DNA from: Ligilactobacillus ruminis DSM 20403 = NBRC 102161
GTDB lineage: Bacteria > Bacillota > Bacilli > Lactobacillales > Lactobacillaceae
Length of the DNA stretch: 43,346 nucleotides
Assembly (NCBI RefSeq): GCF_900113455.1
Contig: NZ_FOPI01000019.1
Coordinates: 1 to 43,346, forward strand
Reading direction: 5' to 3'
Shown: piece by piece, positions 14,111 through 21,384 of the stretch
Position numbering within the stretch: the first letter of the stretch is position 1
Layout: each line of letters begins with the position of its first letter
Notes under the pieces: generated by a model
Database searches by the model: none
What the model saw: only the letters and a program-made list of their open reading frames with translations
What the model was told of the DNA's origin: nothing
Program-made: the position numbers and the translations under genes

Positions 14111-15289
14111 TTAGGCGTGATTGTGCAATGCCCTGACGCGAATGACCTCAGGAATCGTCATCAATTCCTTCTCAAGCTCTTCGACTTGTTCTTCGGAAAG
14201 AGCGGCCGCATCAATTACCGTATAGGCAATCTTATCGCGCGACCTGTTGATCATGTTGTCGATGTTGATTTCGCGATTTGCCAAGATTGTCGTGATTCGT
14301 CCAACCATGTTGGGGATGTTTTGGTGAATCAAAGTCAGGCGAAGCGGTGCCTCAAACGGCATTTCGACCGTCGGAAAATTGACCGAATTGACGATGTTTC
14401 CCGTTTCAAGATACTTGCGCAAAGTTCTTGCAGCCTGCTTGGCACCGTTGACCTCGGCTTCTTCCGTCGTTCCACCAAGGTGCGGCGTCACGACCGTTTT
14501 GTCATGATTAAGAACTTCAGGAGAACTGAAGTCAGTCATGAAAAGCCTCAGCTTGCCGGAATCAAGCGCTTCGCAGACGTCATGATCGTTGACGATTCCG
14601 CCGCGCGAATAATTCAGGAGGACTGCCCCGTCCTTCATTTTTGCAAGCTCCTCTGCAGAAATCAGATTGCGGTTCTGTTCAGTATACGGAATATGAATCG
14701 TGACATAGTCGCTGTCATTCAAAACGTCATCGAGGGATTCCGCGCGCGGAATGTCGTTGGAAAGCCTCCAGGCATGCTCAACGGAAATATAGGGATCGTA
14801 TCCGACAACGTCCATCCCTAAATCATATGCTGCACGGGCAACTTTTGACCCGACGGAACCAAGTCCGATAACGCCGATGCGCTTACCCTGAAGTTCCGTT
14901 CCGTCAAAATGGTTCTTGCCCTTTTCAGTCTGCAGCGAAACATCTGCGCCGCCCATCTTCTTGGCCCATTGAATCGCAGGAATAACGGGACGGGCTGCCA
15001 AGATCAAAAGCGCAACGACAAGCTCCTTGACGGCATTGGCATTTGAGCCCGGGGTATTGAATACGACGGTGCCCTGATCCGTGCATTTTACAAGCGGGAT
15101 ATTATTGAATCCGGCCCCTGCCCGAGCGATTGCAAGCACGTTCGTTCCAAAAGCCGTTTTATGCATGTCCTGGCTTCTTATCAGCAAAGCATCCGGCTTT
15201 TCCGTCTGGTTGACCGTATATGATTCCTTTGGAAAAACGTCAATCCCTTCCTGAGCAATTACGTTGTAAGTCTTAACATCGAATGTCAT
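14111..15289 (-). CDS. serA: D-3-phosphoglycerate dehydrogenase (short form with ACT domain)
   Basis: The 392-residue protein has a D-isomer 2-hydroxyacid dehydrogenase fold. The NAD motif GVIGLGSVGSK is near residue 138. The substrate/catalytic Arg is in NYSRGGIVND, and the catalytic His is in VTPHLGGTTEEA. The last roughly 75 residues (LTLIHQNIPNMVGRITTILANREINI) form an ACT domain, typical of serine-feedback enzymes. It oxidises 3-phosphoglycerate to phosphohydroxypyruvate. Its ATG overlaps the serC stop (TAATG), so the two are coupled. No serB is seen in the window. Confidence 0.92.
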   Translation of the reverse strand: MTFDVKTYNVIAQEGIDVFPKESYTVNQTEKPDALLIRSQDMHKTAFGTNVLAIARAGAGFNNIPLVKCTDQGTVVFNTPGSNANAVKELVVALLILAARPVIPAIQWAKKMGGADVSLQTEKGKNHFDGTELQGKRIGVIGLGSVGSKVARAAYDLGMDVVGYDPYISVEHAWRLSNDIPRAESLDDVLNDSDYVTIHIPYTEQNRNLISAEELAKMKDGAVLLNYSRGGIVNDHDVCEALDSGKLRLFMTDFSSPEVLNHDKTVVTPHLGGTTEEAEVNGAKQAARTLRKYLETGNIVNSVNFPTVEMPFEAPLRLTLIHQNIPNMVGRITTILANREINIDNMINRSRDKIAYTVIDAAALSEEQVEELEKELMTIPEVIRVRALHNHA

Positions 15290-16377
15290 TAGTTTTCCCC
15301 CTTGATTTCCGTTTCAAATTTTTCCATGAATTCAACCAATGCCCTGACGCCCTTCAGCGGGAACGCATTATACAGGCTGGCCCGCATGCCACCGACCAGT
15401 CGATGGCCCTTGAGATTCTTGAACCCTGCCTCATCTGCCTCCTTGATGAAGCGCCGATCCAATTCTTCGTCGCCCGTAACGAACGGAATATTCGTCGTTG
15501 ACCGGTCGTCTGCAAAGACCGGCGACTTGAACAGCTTGGAATTGTCCAAGAATTCGTAAAGCAAGCGTGATTTTTCCTCATTGCGCTTTTGTGCGGCATC
15601 AACGCCGCCTTCTTCAAGCAGCTGCTTAAAGACGAGACCAGCCGCGTAAATCGCAAAGACCGGCGGCGTATTGAGCGTCGAATGTTTCTTTGAAAGCTTG
15701 ACGTAATCAAGCATTGAAGGCAGGTTTTGACTTTCATCGAGCAGAGAATGCTTGACAATCACGACGGTCAGACCGGCCGGGCCGATGTTCTTCTGTGCTC
15801 CGGCCATAATAAGTCCAAAATCTTCAACGTTATATCTTTGGGCAAGAATGTTTGACGACATGTCAGCCACAACGACGTTTCCCTTTACGTCCGGCAGCTT
15901 GCGATACATCGTTCCTTCAATCGTGTTGTTGAGCGTGACGTGAACATAGTCGCAAGGTCTGTCCAAATTCAGAGAATACGGCAGCTTCGTGTAATTTTCG
16001 GCCTCTCCGGATGCTGCCGCATATGTCGAGATTCCCGGCAGCAAATCCGCTTCCTGCCTGGCACGGACTGCCCAATGTCCGGAATCGACAACGGCAACGG
16101 TCTTTTCCCTGCGTGCCAGATTCAGGGGAATCGTGTCAAACTGAAGCGTCCCGCCCCCCTGAAGAAACAGGACATCATAATCGTCCGGCACGTTCATCAG
16201 CTGACGCAGATCGCTTTCGGCCTCATTTTGCATGTCAACGTAAAGTGAGGATCGGTGACTGATCTCCATAATGCTCATACCGCTTCCCTTATATGAAGGA
16301 AGTTCCGCCTGAATCTTCTTGACGACTGACTTTGGCATCACCGCCGGTCCAGCTGAAAAGTTATAAATCTCTGTCAC
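15289..16377 (-). CDS. serC: phosphoserine aminotransferase
   Basis: This PLP enzyme of about 362 residues begins TEIYNFSAGPAVMP, the family start. The PLP Lys lies in GLIMAGAQKNIGPAG. Later segments include STLNTPPVFAIYAAGLVF and, near the C terminus, GHRLVGGMRASLYNAFP. It converts 3-phosphohydroxypyruvate plus glutamate to O-phosphoserine. I prefer the GTG at 16377, which gives the usual MTEIYNF start. A GTG three codons upstream (16386) is the alternative. serC lies before serA in one operon. The promoter is probably within 16400-16480, but no clear -35/-10 pair stands out. Confidence 0.92.
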   Translation of the reverse strand: MTEIYNFSAGPAVMPKSVVKKIQAELPSYKGSGMSIMEISHRSSLYVDMQNEAESDLRQLMNVPDDYDVLFLQGGGTLQFDTIPLNLARREKTVAVVDSGHWAVRARQEADLLPGISTYAAASGEAENYTKLPYSLNLDRPCDYVHVTLNNTIEGTMYRKLPDVKGNVVVADMSSNILAQRYNVEDFGLIMAGAQKNIGPAGLTVVIVKHSLLDESQNLPSMLDYVKLSKKHSTLNTPPVFAIYAAGLVFKQLLEEGGVDAAQKRNEEKSRLLYEFLDNSKLFKSPVFADDRSTTNIPFVTGDEELDRRFIKEADEAGFKNLKGHRLVGGMRASLYNAFPLKGVRALVEFMEKFETEIKGEN

Positions 16378-16582
16378 ATTACCCACTTCTTTCTTGTTTT
16401 GAATTTAATTAATCTATTTCTAATAAACAGAAAAGTTTCTGCTATCCTTTAACTTTAGGCTATTATCATGCAAAATGCAATAAGTTTCAGCGATAAAAAT
16501 TAAAGAAATGTTTGAATTCCAACTCTTATTTAATGTCTCAATTATCGGATTGACAAATTCAGATTTTAATAATTAACATAAC

Positions 16583-16702
16583 TGTAACATTCACGAGCTT
16601 TCATTGACAATCTTTGACGTTCAAAACCCTGTATTTTACAAGGGGTTTCCCCAGGCATCGGTTCCCTTAAGTCTTTTGTAACATTCACGTAACGTTAGAA
16701 TG
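16583..16702 (+). promoter_or_regulatory. WalR-like sites and -10 upstream of the wall hydrolase
   Basis: TGTAAC-ATTCA-CGTAAC (16677-16693) matches the WalR consensus TGTWAH-N5-TGTWAH with one change. It is followed closely by TAGAAT (16697-16702) as a -10. The first 13 nt (TGTAACATTCACG) are repeated exactly at 16583-16595. The WalRK two-component system controls wall hydrolases in Firmicutes, which fits the LysM/P60 gene downstream. The rest of 16387-16930 is AT-rich without a supported gene. Confidence 0.5.
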
Positions 16703-16937
16703 AAAGAGAACTTTGAAATCCATAACTTCAACAAACAAAATCCTTTATAAAAAGGAATTCTTCATTGCTTCATCAATATCTCACAAAAGCTTCACGTTTG
16801 CCTTTAAATCCCGTTATATCAACAATAATGAGCTGTTTGTTACAAAAATAACTTATTTTGTAATATTTTTAGCTCATATTTGCAACATTTACCAGTTAGA
16901 ATAGTACGTATAGGGTGTCAAGGGAAAGTTTACCCTG

Positions 16938-16972
16938 TTGACATAATCCGTGAAACATGATATGCATGTTTC
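16938..16972 (+). promoter_or_regulatory. promoter with palindrome over the -10
   Basis: TTGACA (16938-16943), 17 bp, then TATGCA (16961-16966). The -10 lies in a perfect inverted repeat GAAACATG/CATGTTTC (16952-16959 and 16965-16972), which could be an operator. It would give a leader of about 240 nt. Confidence 0.5.
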
Positions 16973-17054
16973 TTTGTTTATCGTTGGTGTTATTTAGAAC
17001 TTATTCCATAGTATTTGAATCGGGAGGATAGAGACTGTTAATAGAATTGAAGAA

Positions 17055-17163
17055 CGTTGCGCAACAGCATTTACCAATCAGGGGCAAGGCTGTTTGCCCT
17101 GGTCAGTCGCTTTAGGAAGAGCCACTGGCCTTGATGCCGGTCTTTGAGCCGGCAAGCGCAACG
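17055..17163 (+). ncRNA. unrecognised structured 5' leader (riboswitch-like)
   Basis: An 8-bp closing stem CGTTGCGC (17055-17062) with GCGCAACG (17156-17163) encloses internal hairpins. One is CAGGGGCAA/TTTGCCCTG (17079-17087 with 17093-17101, one bulged G). Another is a short GCC/GGC hairpin in GCCACTGGC. The last is TGCCGG/CCGGCA (17135-17140 with 17149-17154), stacked next to the closing stem. It lies in the leader of a LysM/NlpC-P60 gene. Such genes often carry ydaO c-di-AMP riboswitches, but the ydaO consensus blocks are not present here. Confidence 0.5.
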
Positions 17164-17212
17164 GATGCAGTTTTTGCATCATCCTATGTTTTATATAGCA
17201 GTTGTAGTTATT

Positions 17213-18556
17213 TTGAATCATACAGCTAAAAATATTTTAATCGGTACAGCTGGTGCTGCGGGTTTGTTTTTGGCCTCAGCTGCAACAGCAAATGCCGATA
17301 CAGCACATAAAGTTGTTAAAAACGACACTGTTTGGGATCTTTCCCAAAAATACGGCGTTTCCATCGAATCAATTGAAACGCTTAACAAGATTGATCAGAA
17401 CAGTCATTTGATCGTTACTGGTCAGACATTGCAAATTCCTGCAAAAAACGATGCCAGACAACAAGAAGACAAGACAACGGAAGCAACGCATGAGGTTTCA
17501 GTAAAAGACGGTGATTCTCTCTGGACGATTGCACAGGCTGAAAACACGACGGTTGACAAGCTTCGTTCATTGAACAACCTTAAAGCAGACGAAAATTTGA
17601 TCTACCCTGGTCAAACGCTCAAGGTTCCCGGTGCTGCCCAAGCAGCGGCTCAAACTCAAACGACGTCCGCCGATACCCAACAAGCTTCAGCTCAAACGCA
17701 ACAGCCTGCTCAACAAACCGCTTCAGCTGATCAGACTCAGCAAGCAGCTGCAACGAATGCTCAAACTCAACAAGAAGCTTCGACTGCTGCTAACTCTGAG
17801 GCTTCTCAACAGCAACAGGTTCAAGTTGTCGTTTCTGCAAACCATACGACTCATACGGTCGTTTCCGGAGAATCTCTTTGGTCGATCGCACAAGCTTACG
17901 GTGTGACCGTTGATTCATTGCGTCAGTCAAACAACCTTGGTGCAACGCTTGTCGCAGGCACGACTTTGACGATCAACGATCCGACAAAGAATCCTGCACA
18001 GCAGCAGACACAGGCTGCTCGACAACAAAAGCAAGCTGCTCAGGCGGAAGCTTCAACTCAAACACAGCAGGCAACCCAAAGCAGCAATAATGTTCAACAG
18101 CAACAAACACAGCAACAGGCTCAACCATCGAGCTCAAGCAGCCAGCAGCAGTCTGCACCTGCTCAGCAGCAAGCGACACCAACTCCTGCCGCTTCATCCT
18201 CAATCAGCGGCAGTGCGGTTGCAGCATATGCTCAACAATTCATCGGCGTGCCTTACGTTTCCGGTGGCAAGACGCCAAGCGGCTTTGACTGCTCAGGATT
18301 TACACATTACGTCTATGCACACTTCGGCAAGGAAATCGGAGGATGGACGGTTCCTCAGGAAAGCGCCGGAACACAGATCAGTGTCAGCCAGGCTCAAGTC
18401 GGCGATTTGCTCTTCTGGGGTGCACGCGGTAATACTTACCACGTTGCAATCTATCTTGGCGGCGGACAGTATATTACTGCTCCGGAACCCGGACAAAGCG
18501 TCAAAATCGGCAATATCCGTTACTTCCAACCTTCATTTGCCGTTCACGTAAATTAA
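17213..18556 (+). CDS. secreted LysM x3 - NlpC/P60 peptidoglycan endopeptidase
   Basis: From the TTG at 17213 the signal peptide is NHTAKNILIGTAGAAGLFLA...ATANA, with cleavage before DTAHK. Three LysM domains (about 27-72, 96-142 and 207-250) bind the glycan. They are separated by Gln/Thr/Ala/Ser-rich linkers, the longest at about 258-330. The C terminus is an NlpC/P60 domain with catalytic Cys in GFDCSGF and His in TYHVAIYLGG, cutting within stem peptides. No start has a good Shine-Dalgarno. ATGs at 17165 and 17186 are alternatives that add a second hydrophobic stretch. A structured leader and a WalR-like site lie upstream, and a strong terminator follows. Confidence 0.88.
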   Translation: MNHTAKNILIGTAGAAGLFLASAATANADTAHKVVKNDTVWDLSQKYGVSIESIETLNKIDQNSHLIVTGQTLQIPAKNDARQQEDKTTEATHEVSVKDGDSLWTIAQAENTTVDKLRSLNNLKADENLIYPGQTLKVPGAAQAAAQTQTTSADTQQASAQTQQPAQQTASADQTQQAAATNAQTQQEASTAANSEASQQQQVQVVVSANHTTHTVVSGESLWSIAQAYGVTVDSLRQSNNLGATLVAGTTLTINDPTKNPAQQQTQAARQQKQAAQAEASTQTQQATQSSNNVQQQQTQQQAQPSSSSSQQQSAPAQQQATPTPAASSSISGSAVAAYAQQFIGVPYVSGGKTPSGFDCSGFTHYVYAHFGKEIGGWTVPQESAGTQISVSQAQVGDLLFWGARGNTYHVAIYLGGGQYITAPEPGQSVKIGNIRYFQPSFAVHVN

Positions 18557-18597
18557 ACAATGATTCAAAGAGGCTGGGGAGAATGTGATCTCAATTG

Positions 18598-18646
18598 AAA
18601 ACCCGGACGGAATTTGCATTAACTGCAAATTCCGTCCGGGTTTTTA
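18598..18646 (+). terminator. strong terminator after the LysM/P60 gene
   Basis: ACCCGGACGGAATTTGCA (18601-18618) pairs perfectly with TGCAAATTCCGTCCGGGT (18624-18641), followed by TTTTT. It has the TTTGCA/TGCAAA core of the dispersed hairpin family. AAAGAGGCTGGGGA lies just upstream. The following stretch (18647-19045) is AT-rich with no supported gene. Confidence 0.9.
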
Positions 18647-19047
18647 TGTATATGGGAACAAAATTCCTGTTATGACGGAAATAACCAAAGGAAGAGTAAC
18701 AAGAGTCAGCTCCCAGACAACGAACGAATTCAGTCGCAAGCTGCCTTTTATCTCTCCCTTATATTGTGATTCATATCTGTTTATGTTTTTACATTTTACG
18801 TGTCCTCTGAAGCTGCCCGAAATTAAACGATTATTATTAATATTTATGCACAAATTTTATTTTTACTCAATTACCAACTTAATAGTGTAATTATAGTATT
18901 TTTTATCATAATAACTATTCAAGATATATTTTTTATAGAATAACAATCATCTTTGAGTAAAAGCGATTTTTAGTTATTCTCTTTATTTTTGTGCCTACAA
19001 TAATCAGAATGTTTCCAAATAATGCCTTTTCCCTTAGAAACACAACT

Positions 19048-19080
19048 AAAAAACTCCCTAGCCGGGGAAAGGCCAGGGAG
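19048..19080 (-). terminator. Rho-independent terminator of second sRNA
   Basis: Minus strand CTCCCT...AGGGAG with an inner GCC/GGC and loop TTTCCCC, ending in TTTTTT (19053-19048). Confidence 0.85.
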
Positions 19081-19187
19081 AAAAAAGGTTATATGGAGTA
19101 TTCGATTATATCGCAGCACTGGGGAAGCGTGCAATACAATAGTTCCTTTGGAAAAAGGAACTAGCTTGAAATTTCCTTCAAGCTACA
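19048..19187 (-). ncRNA. second candidate sRNA with TTCCCC loops
   Basis: Read on the minus strand there are four hairpins. TAGCTTGAA/TTCAAGCTA (19185-19177 with 19170-19162) comes first. AGTTCCTTT/AAAGGAACT (19162-19154 with 19149-19141) comes second. GCAC/GTGC (19132-19129 with 19119-19116) has loop GCTTCCCCA. The last is the terminator CTCCCT-GCC/GGC-AGGGAG (19080-19054) with loop TTTCCCC, then TTTTTT to 19048. TAATAT (19198-19193) or TATAAA (19195-19190) is the -10. No ORF fits. The C-rich loops resemble those of the 8737 RNA; the two share no long sequence. Confidence 0.6.
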
Positions 19188-19207
19188 GGTTTATATTACA
19201 AGTTTGA

Positions 19208-19235
19208 TGTGAACTTTTTATGAACTTTGGTTGAA
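19208..19235 (-). promoter_or_regulatory. three TTCAnn boxes at 11-bp period (Pho-box-like)
   Basis: On the minus strand, TTCAAC (19235-19230), TTCATA (19224-19219) and TTCACA (19213-19208) are each 5 bp apart, an exact 11-bp period. They end 9 bp before TAATAT. PhoP of Bacillus binds TTAACA-type direct repeats with this spacing. The regulator here is inferred. Confidence 0.5.
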
Positions 19236-19333
19236 AAATGATTATTTATTCACTAGCAAGATTTTGGACTGAATCTCCGCTTGTGCTCACATCAAACGTT
19301 AGCCGGCGAATCTTTTTTACAACTAAAAAAACA

Positions 19334-19369
19334 AATTAAAACAGCGCCATGGGGCAACATGACGCAGTT
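19334..19369 (-). terminator. terminator of the amino-acid ABC operon
   Basis: Minus strand AACTGCGTCATG (19369-19358) pairs with CATGGCGCTGTT (19351-19340), with two mismatches. TTTAATTTGTTTTTTT follows. Confidence 0.6.
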
Positions 19370-19411
19370 TTGCAGTTGCGCCCGCCGACATCATGTGTGT
19401 TAGGGAGTTTT

Positions 19412-20098
19412 TCAGGCCAGGCGCGCATATTTGCGACTCATTTTCTTTTCAAAATATCCAATAATCCAGGATAACGTAAACGTCAATACGAAGTAGATGG
19501 CAGCAGCGACAATCAAAGGAGGAACAAAGTCATACAACGTTCCGCCAACGCCCAAAGCTTGTGCCGTAACTTCCTGAACGCCGATATAAAACAGAACGGA
19601 AGATTCCTTGATCAAAGAGATGAACTCGTTTCCCATTGCCGGAAGAGCATTTCTGACCGCTTGCGGCAAAACGATTTCAAACATTACCATATGACGCGTC
19701 ATTCCTAATGACAGACCAGCCTCAGTTTGTCCTTTCGGAATCGAAATAATCCCTGAACGGAAAATCTCCGCCGTATAAGCCCCTGAATTTAACCCAAGAG
19801 CAATCGAACCTGGCAAAACGCGATCAAGACTGGCGCCAAGAATATGAATCGGCGGGATGCTCAAGATTTTTGACAACGAATAATAAATCAGCATGACCTG
19901 AATCATCGAAGGAGTTCCGCGAACAACCGAGATATAGACGCGAGAAATCGTCGCCAGAATCTTGTTGTCGGAAATTCTCATCAAAACCAGCAGCAAGCCA
20001 ATCAAAATCCCGATAACGCTTGCGATGATCGAGATGATAATAGTTTGTGCGGTACCTTCAAGAAAGGCTGGGTAATAGCGCCCTAAAAAGTCAAACAT
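19412..20098 (-). CDS. polar amino acid ABC transporter permease
   Basis: This 228-residue HisM/GlnP-type permease has about five transmembrane helices. The N-terminal half contains RVYISVVRGTPSMIQVMLIYY, typical of the family. The coupling-helix EAA motif region is AYTAEIFRSGIISIPKGQTEAGLSLGM. It pairs with the binding protein 15 bp upstream. The operon stops here, with a terminator at 19369-19334 and no ATPase gene, which is unusual because these systems normally include a GlnQ-type ATPase. It probably borrows one encoded elsewhere. Confidence 0.9.
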   Translation of the reverse strand: MFDFLGRYYPAFLEGTAQTIIISIIASVIGILIGLLLVLMRISDNKILATISRVYISVVRGTPSMIQVMLIYYSLSKILSIPPIHILGASLDRVLPGSIALGLNSGAYTAEIFRSGIISIPKGQTEAGLSLGMTRHMVMFEIVLPQAVRNALPAMGNEFISLIKESSVLFYIGVQEVTAQALGVGGTLYDFVPPLIVAAAIYFVLTFTLSWIIGYFEKKMSRKYARLA

Positions 20099-20113
20099 CT
20101 TAGATCCTCCTCA

Positions 20114-20944
20114 TTACTTGCCGTACTTGGCTTGCAAGTTCTGAGCATCTTGAAGCATTTGGCCCGAAGTGCCGCCTTTTTGAATCTTGTCGATAACCTC
20201 GTTAACGACCTTGATCAGCTTCTTATCGCCCTTCTTAGCAGCAACGCTGTACGATTCGATATCTTTGCCGGTTGTCAATTTTACCTTGGCAATCGCATAC
20301 TTGCCAGGATTTTGCTTTACATAATTATTGGCAATTGCATTTTCCAAAACAAGACCGTCAATCTTGCCGTTCTTAAGCTCTGTTGCAAGACTCGTCGTCA
20401 CGGATTCCGTCACGAGGTTTGCGCCCTTCATTTGCTTTTTAACGATGTCTTCTTGCGTCGTTGATTGTTGAGCACCGATTTGCTTGCCCTTCGTATCGCT
20501 GATCTTGTTATACTTGTCAGCATCCTTCTTTTGAACAAGCATAACGTTCTCAACCGTGTAATAAGGCTTTGAAAAATCAACGACTTTTGCACGCTTGGCC
20601 GTCTTCGTCATGCCGCTCAAAACAAGATCGACTTTGTCGTTTTGAAGTTCAGAAATGAGCGACGGAAATTCCGTGTTGACGATCTTAAGCTTAACACCAA
20701 GCTTATCGGCAACTTTTTGCGCAAGCATGATGTCATAACCGGTAATTTCTTTTTTGCCGTTTTTAACGATCGGAAATTCGAACGGTGCAAAGTCTGCCGA
20801 AGTTCCGATGGTCAAAGTCTTGTTGTCCTTGACCTCTTGCACAGAATTATCTGATGATTTCTTTCCGCATCCGCAAAGAATCAGACCAAGAGCACAAACT
20901 GAAGCAATCCCAAGCGTAAACTTCTTAATCATATTCTTTTTCAT
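20114..20944 (-). CDS. amino acid ABC transporter substrate-binding lipoprotein
   Basis: This family-3 solute-binding protein of about 276 residues has a lipobox (LILCGC). Typical segments are IGTSADFAPFEFP near residue 50, the ligand-carboxylate Arg region SGMTKTAKRAKVVDFSKPYY, and VLENAIANNYVKQNPG. Glutamine, arginine or another polar amino acid could be bound; the sequence does not decide. I take the ATG at 20944, with GGAGGAAA 6 nt upstream. An in-frame TTG at 20959 overlaps that Shine-Dalgarno. The leader carries a small ORF with three consecutive CGA Arg codons, a hint of arginine/translation control. Confidence 0.9.
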   Translation of the reverse strand: MKKNMIKKFTLGIASVCALGLILCGCGKKSSDNSVQEVKDNKTLTIGTSADFAPFEFPIVKNGKKEITGYDIMLAQKVADKLGVKLKIVNTEFPSLISELQNDKVDLVLSGMTKTAKRAKVVDFSKPYYTVENVMLVQKKDADKYNKISDTKGKQIGAQQSTTQEDIVKKQMKGANLVTESVTTSLATELKNGKIDGLVLENAIANNYVKQNPGKYAIAKVKLTTGKDIESYSVAAKKGDKKLIKVVNEVIDKIQKGGTSGQMLQDAQNLQAKYGK

Positions 20945-20980
20945 ATCAATTTCCTCCAATATTTAACATTGTGCCTGATT

Positions 20981-21055
20981 TCATGCTGATAGATGCACAA
21001 CCAATCCTGATAAGTTACGAGACGTCATTTGCCCTTTTCGTCGTCGTTTTTTCAT
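20981..21055 (-). CDS. putative 24-codon leader peptide, basic N terminus
   Basis: The ATG at 21055-21053 has an excellent Shine-Dalgarno, AAGGAG (21070-21065), 9 nt upstream. The frame ends in TGA at 20983-20981. The peptide starts MKKRRRKGQMTSRNLSG. The three adjacent Arg codons are all CGA, a codon that is usually rare in lactobacilli. It lies between the operon promoter (21118-21090) and the binding-protein gene, 36 nt before that start. I do not know a family. It could be an attenuation leader, a small membrane-active or ribosome-associated peptide, or chance, though the Shine-Dalgarno argues against chance. Confidence 0.55.
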   Translation of the reverse strand: MKKRRRKGQMTSRNLSGLVVHLSA

Positions 21056-21089
21056 AGTAATTAACTCCTTAACTGTTTCGATATTGCAT

Positions 21090-21118
21090 ATGTTAAACTT
21101 ATATACGGGATTTGTCAA
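21090..21118 (-). promoter_or_regulatory. promoter of amino-acid ABC operon
   Basis: TTGACA (21118-21113), 17 bp, TAACAT (21095-21090) on the minus strand. TGCATAAA occurs twice upstream (about 21160-21120), reminiscent of ArgR half-sites, but this is weak. Confidence 0.7.
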
Positions 21119-21384
21119 TATATTTATGCAATTTTTAGTGATTTTTTTGTTTTTTATGCATTTGTATGAATATTAGAAACGTAGTGACCCGCCATCTGCA
21201 TTTTTCATGCATCCGATTTTTTTGTAAAATGCAGAGCTGACGGCAGCGAACAATGACTTGATGCCTCTTGAATCGACGTTCACGGCATTTGCGGGCAAAT
21301 CGAAAAAAATGGCATTTTTCCCGGAACCGCAGTCTGCCTTTGAGTAATTTTGTTGATTGCGGCTTTGCTCGGAATCCTGCTTTA

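Noticed and set aside
16400-16480. serC promoter
   Set aside because: TTGCAT-17-TAAAGT and a GATAAT are present, but none is clearly better than background in this AT-rich stretch.
16713-16904. 63-codon plus-strand ORF upstream of the LysM gene
   Set aside because: TTG start without Shine-Dalgarno, low-complexity AT-driven composition, and lies in a probable regulatory gap.
17041-17165. ydaO/c-di-AMP riboswitch
   Set aside because: The conserved GGGGGAcCCA, GGGGUGaAUC and GCCCgAAuCC-type blocks are not found, although the downstream gene class would fit.
18585-18890. 101-codon plus-strand ORF
   Set aside because: It runs through the terminator hairpin at 18601-18641 and has no plausible start signal.
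21120-21175. ArgR operator upstream of the amino-acid ABC promoter
   Set aside because: Two TGCATAAA segments look like half-sites, but spacing and flanks do not give a convincing ARG box.
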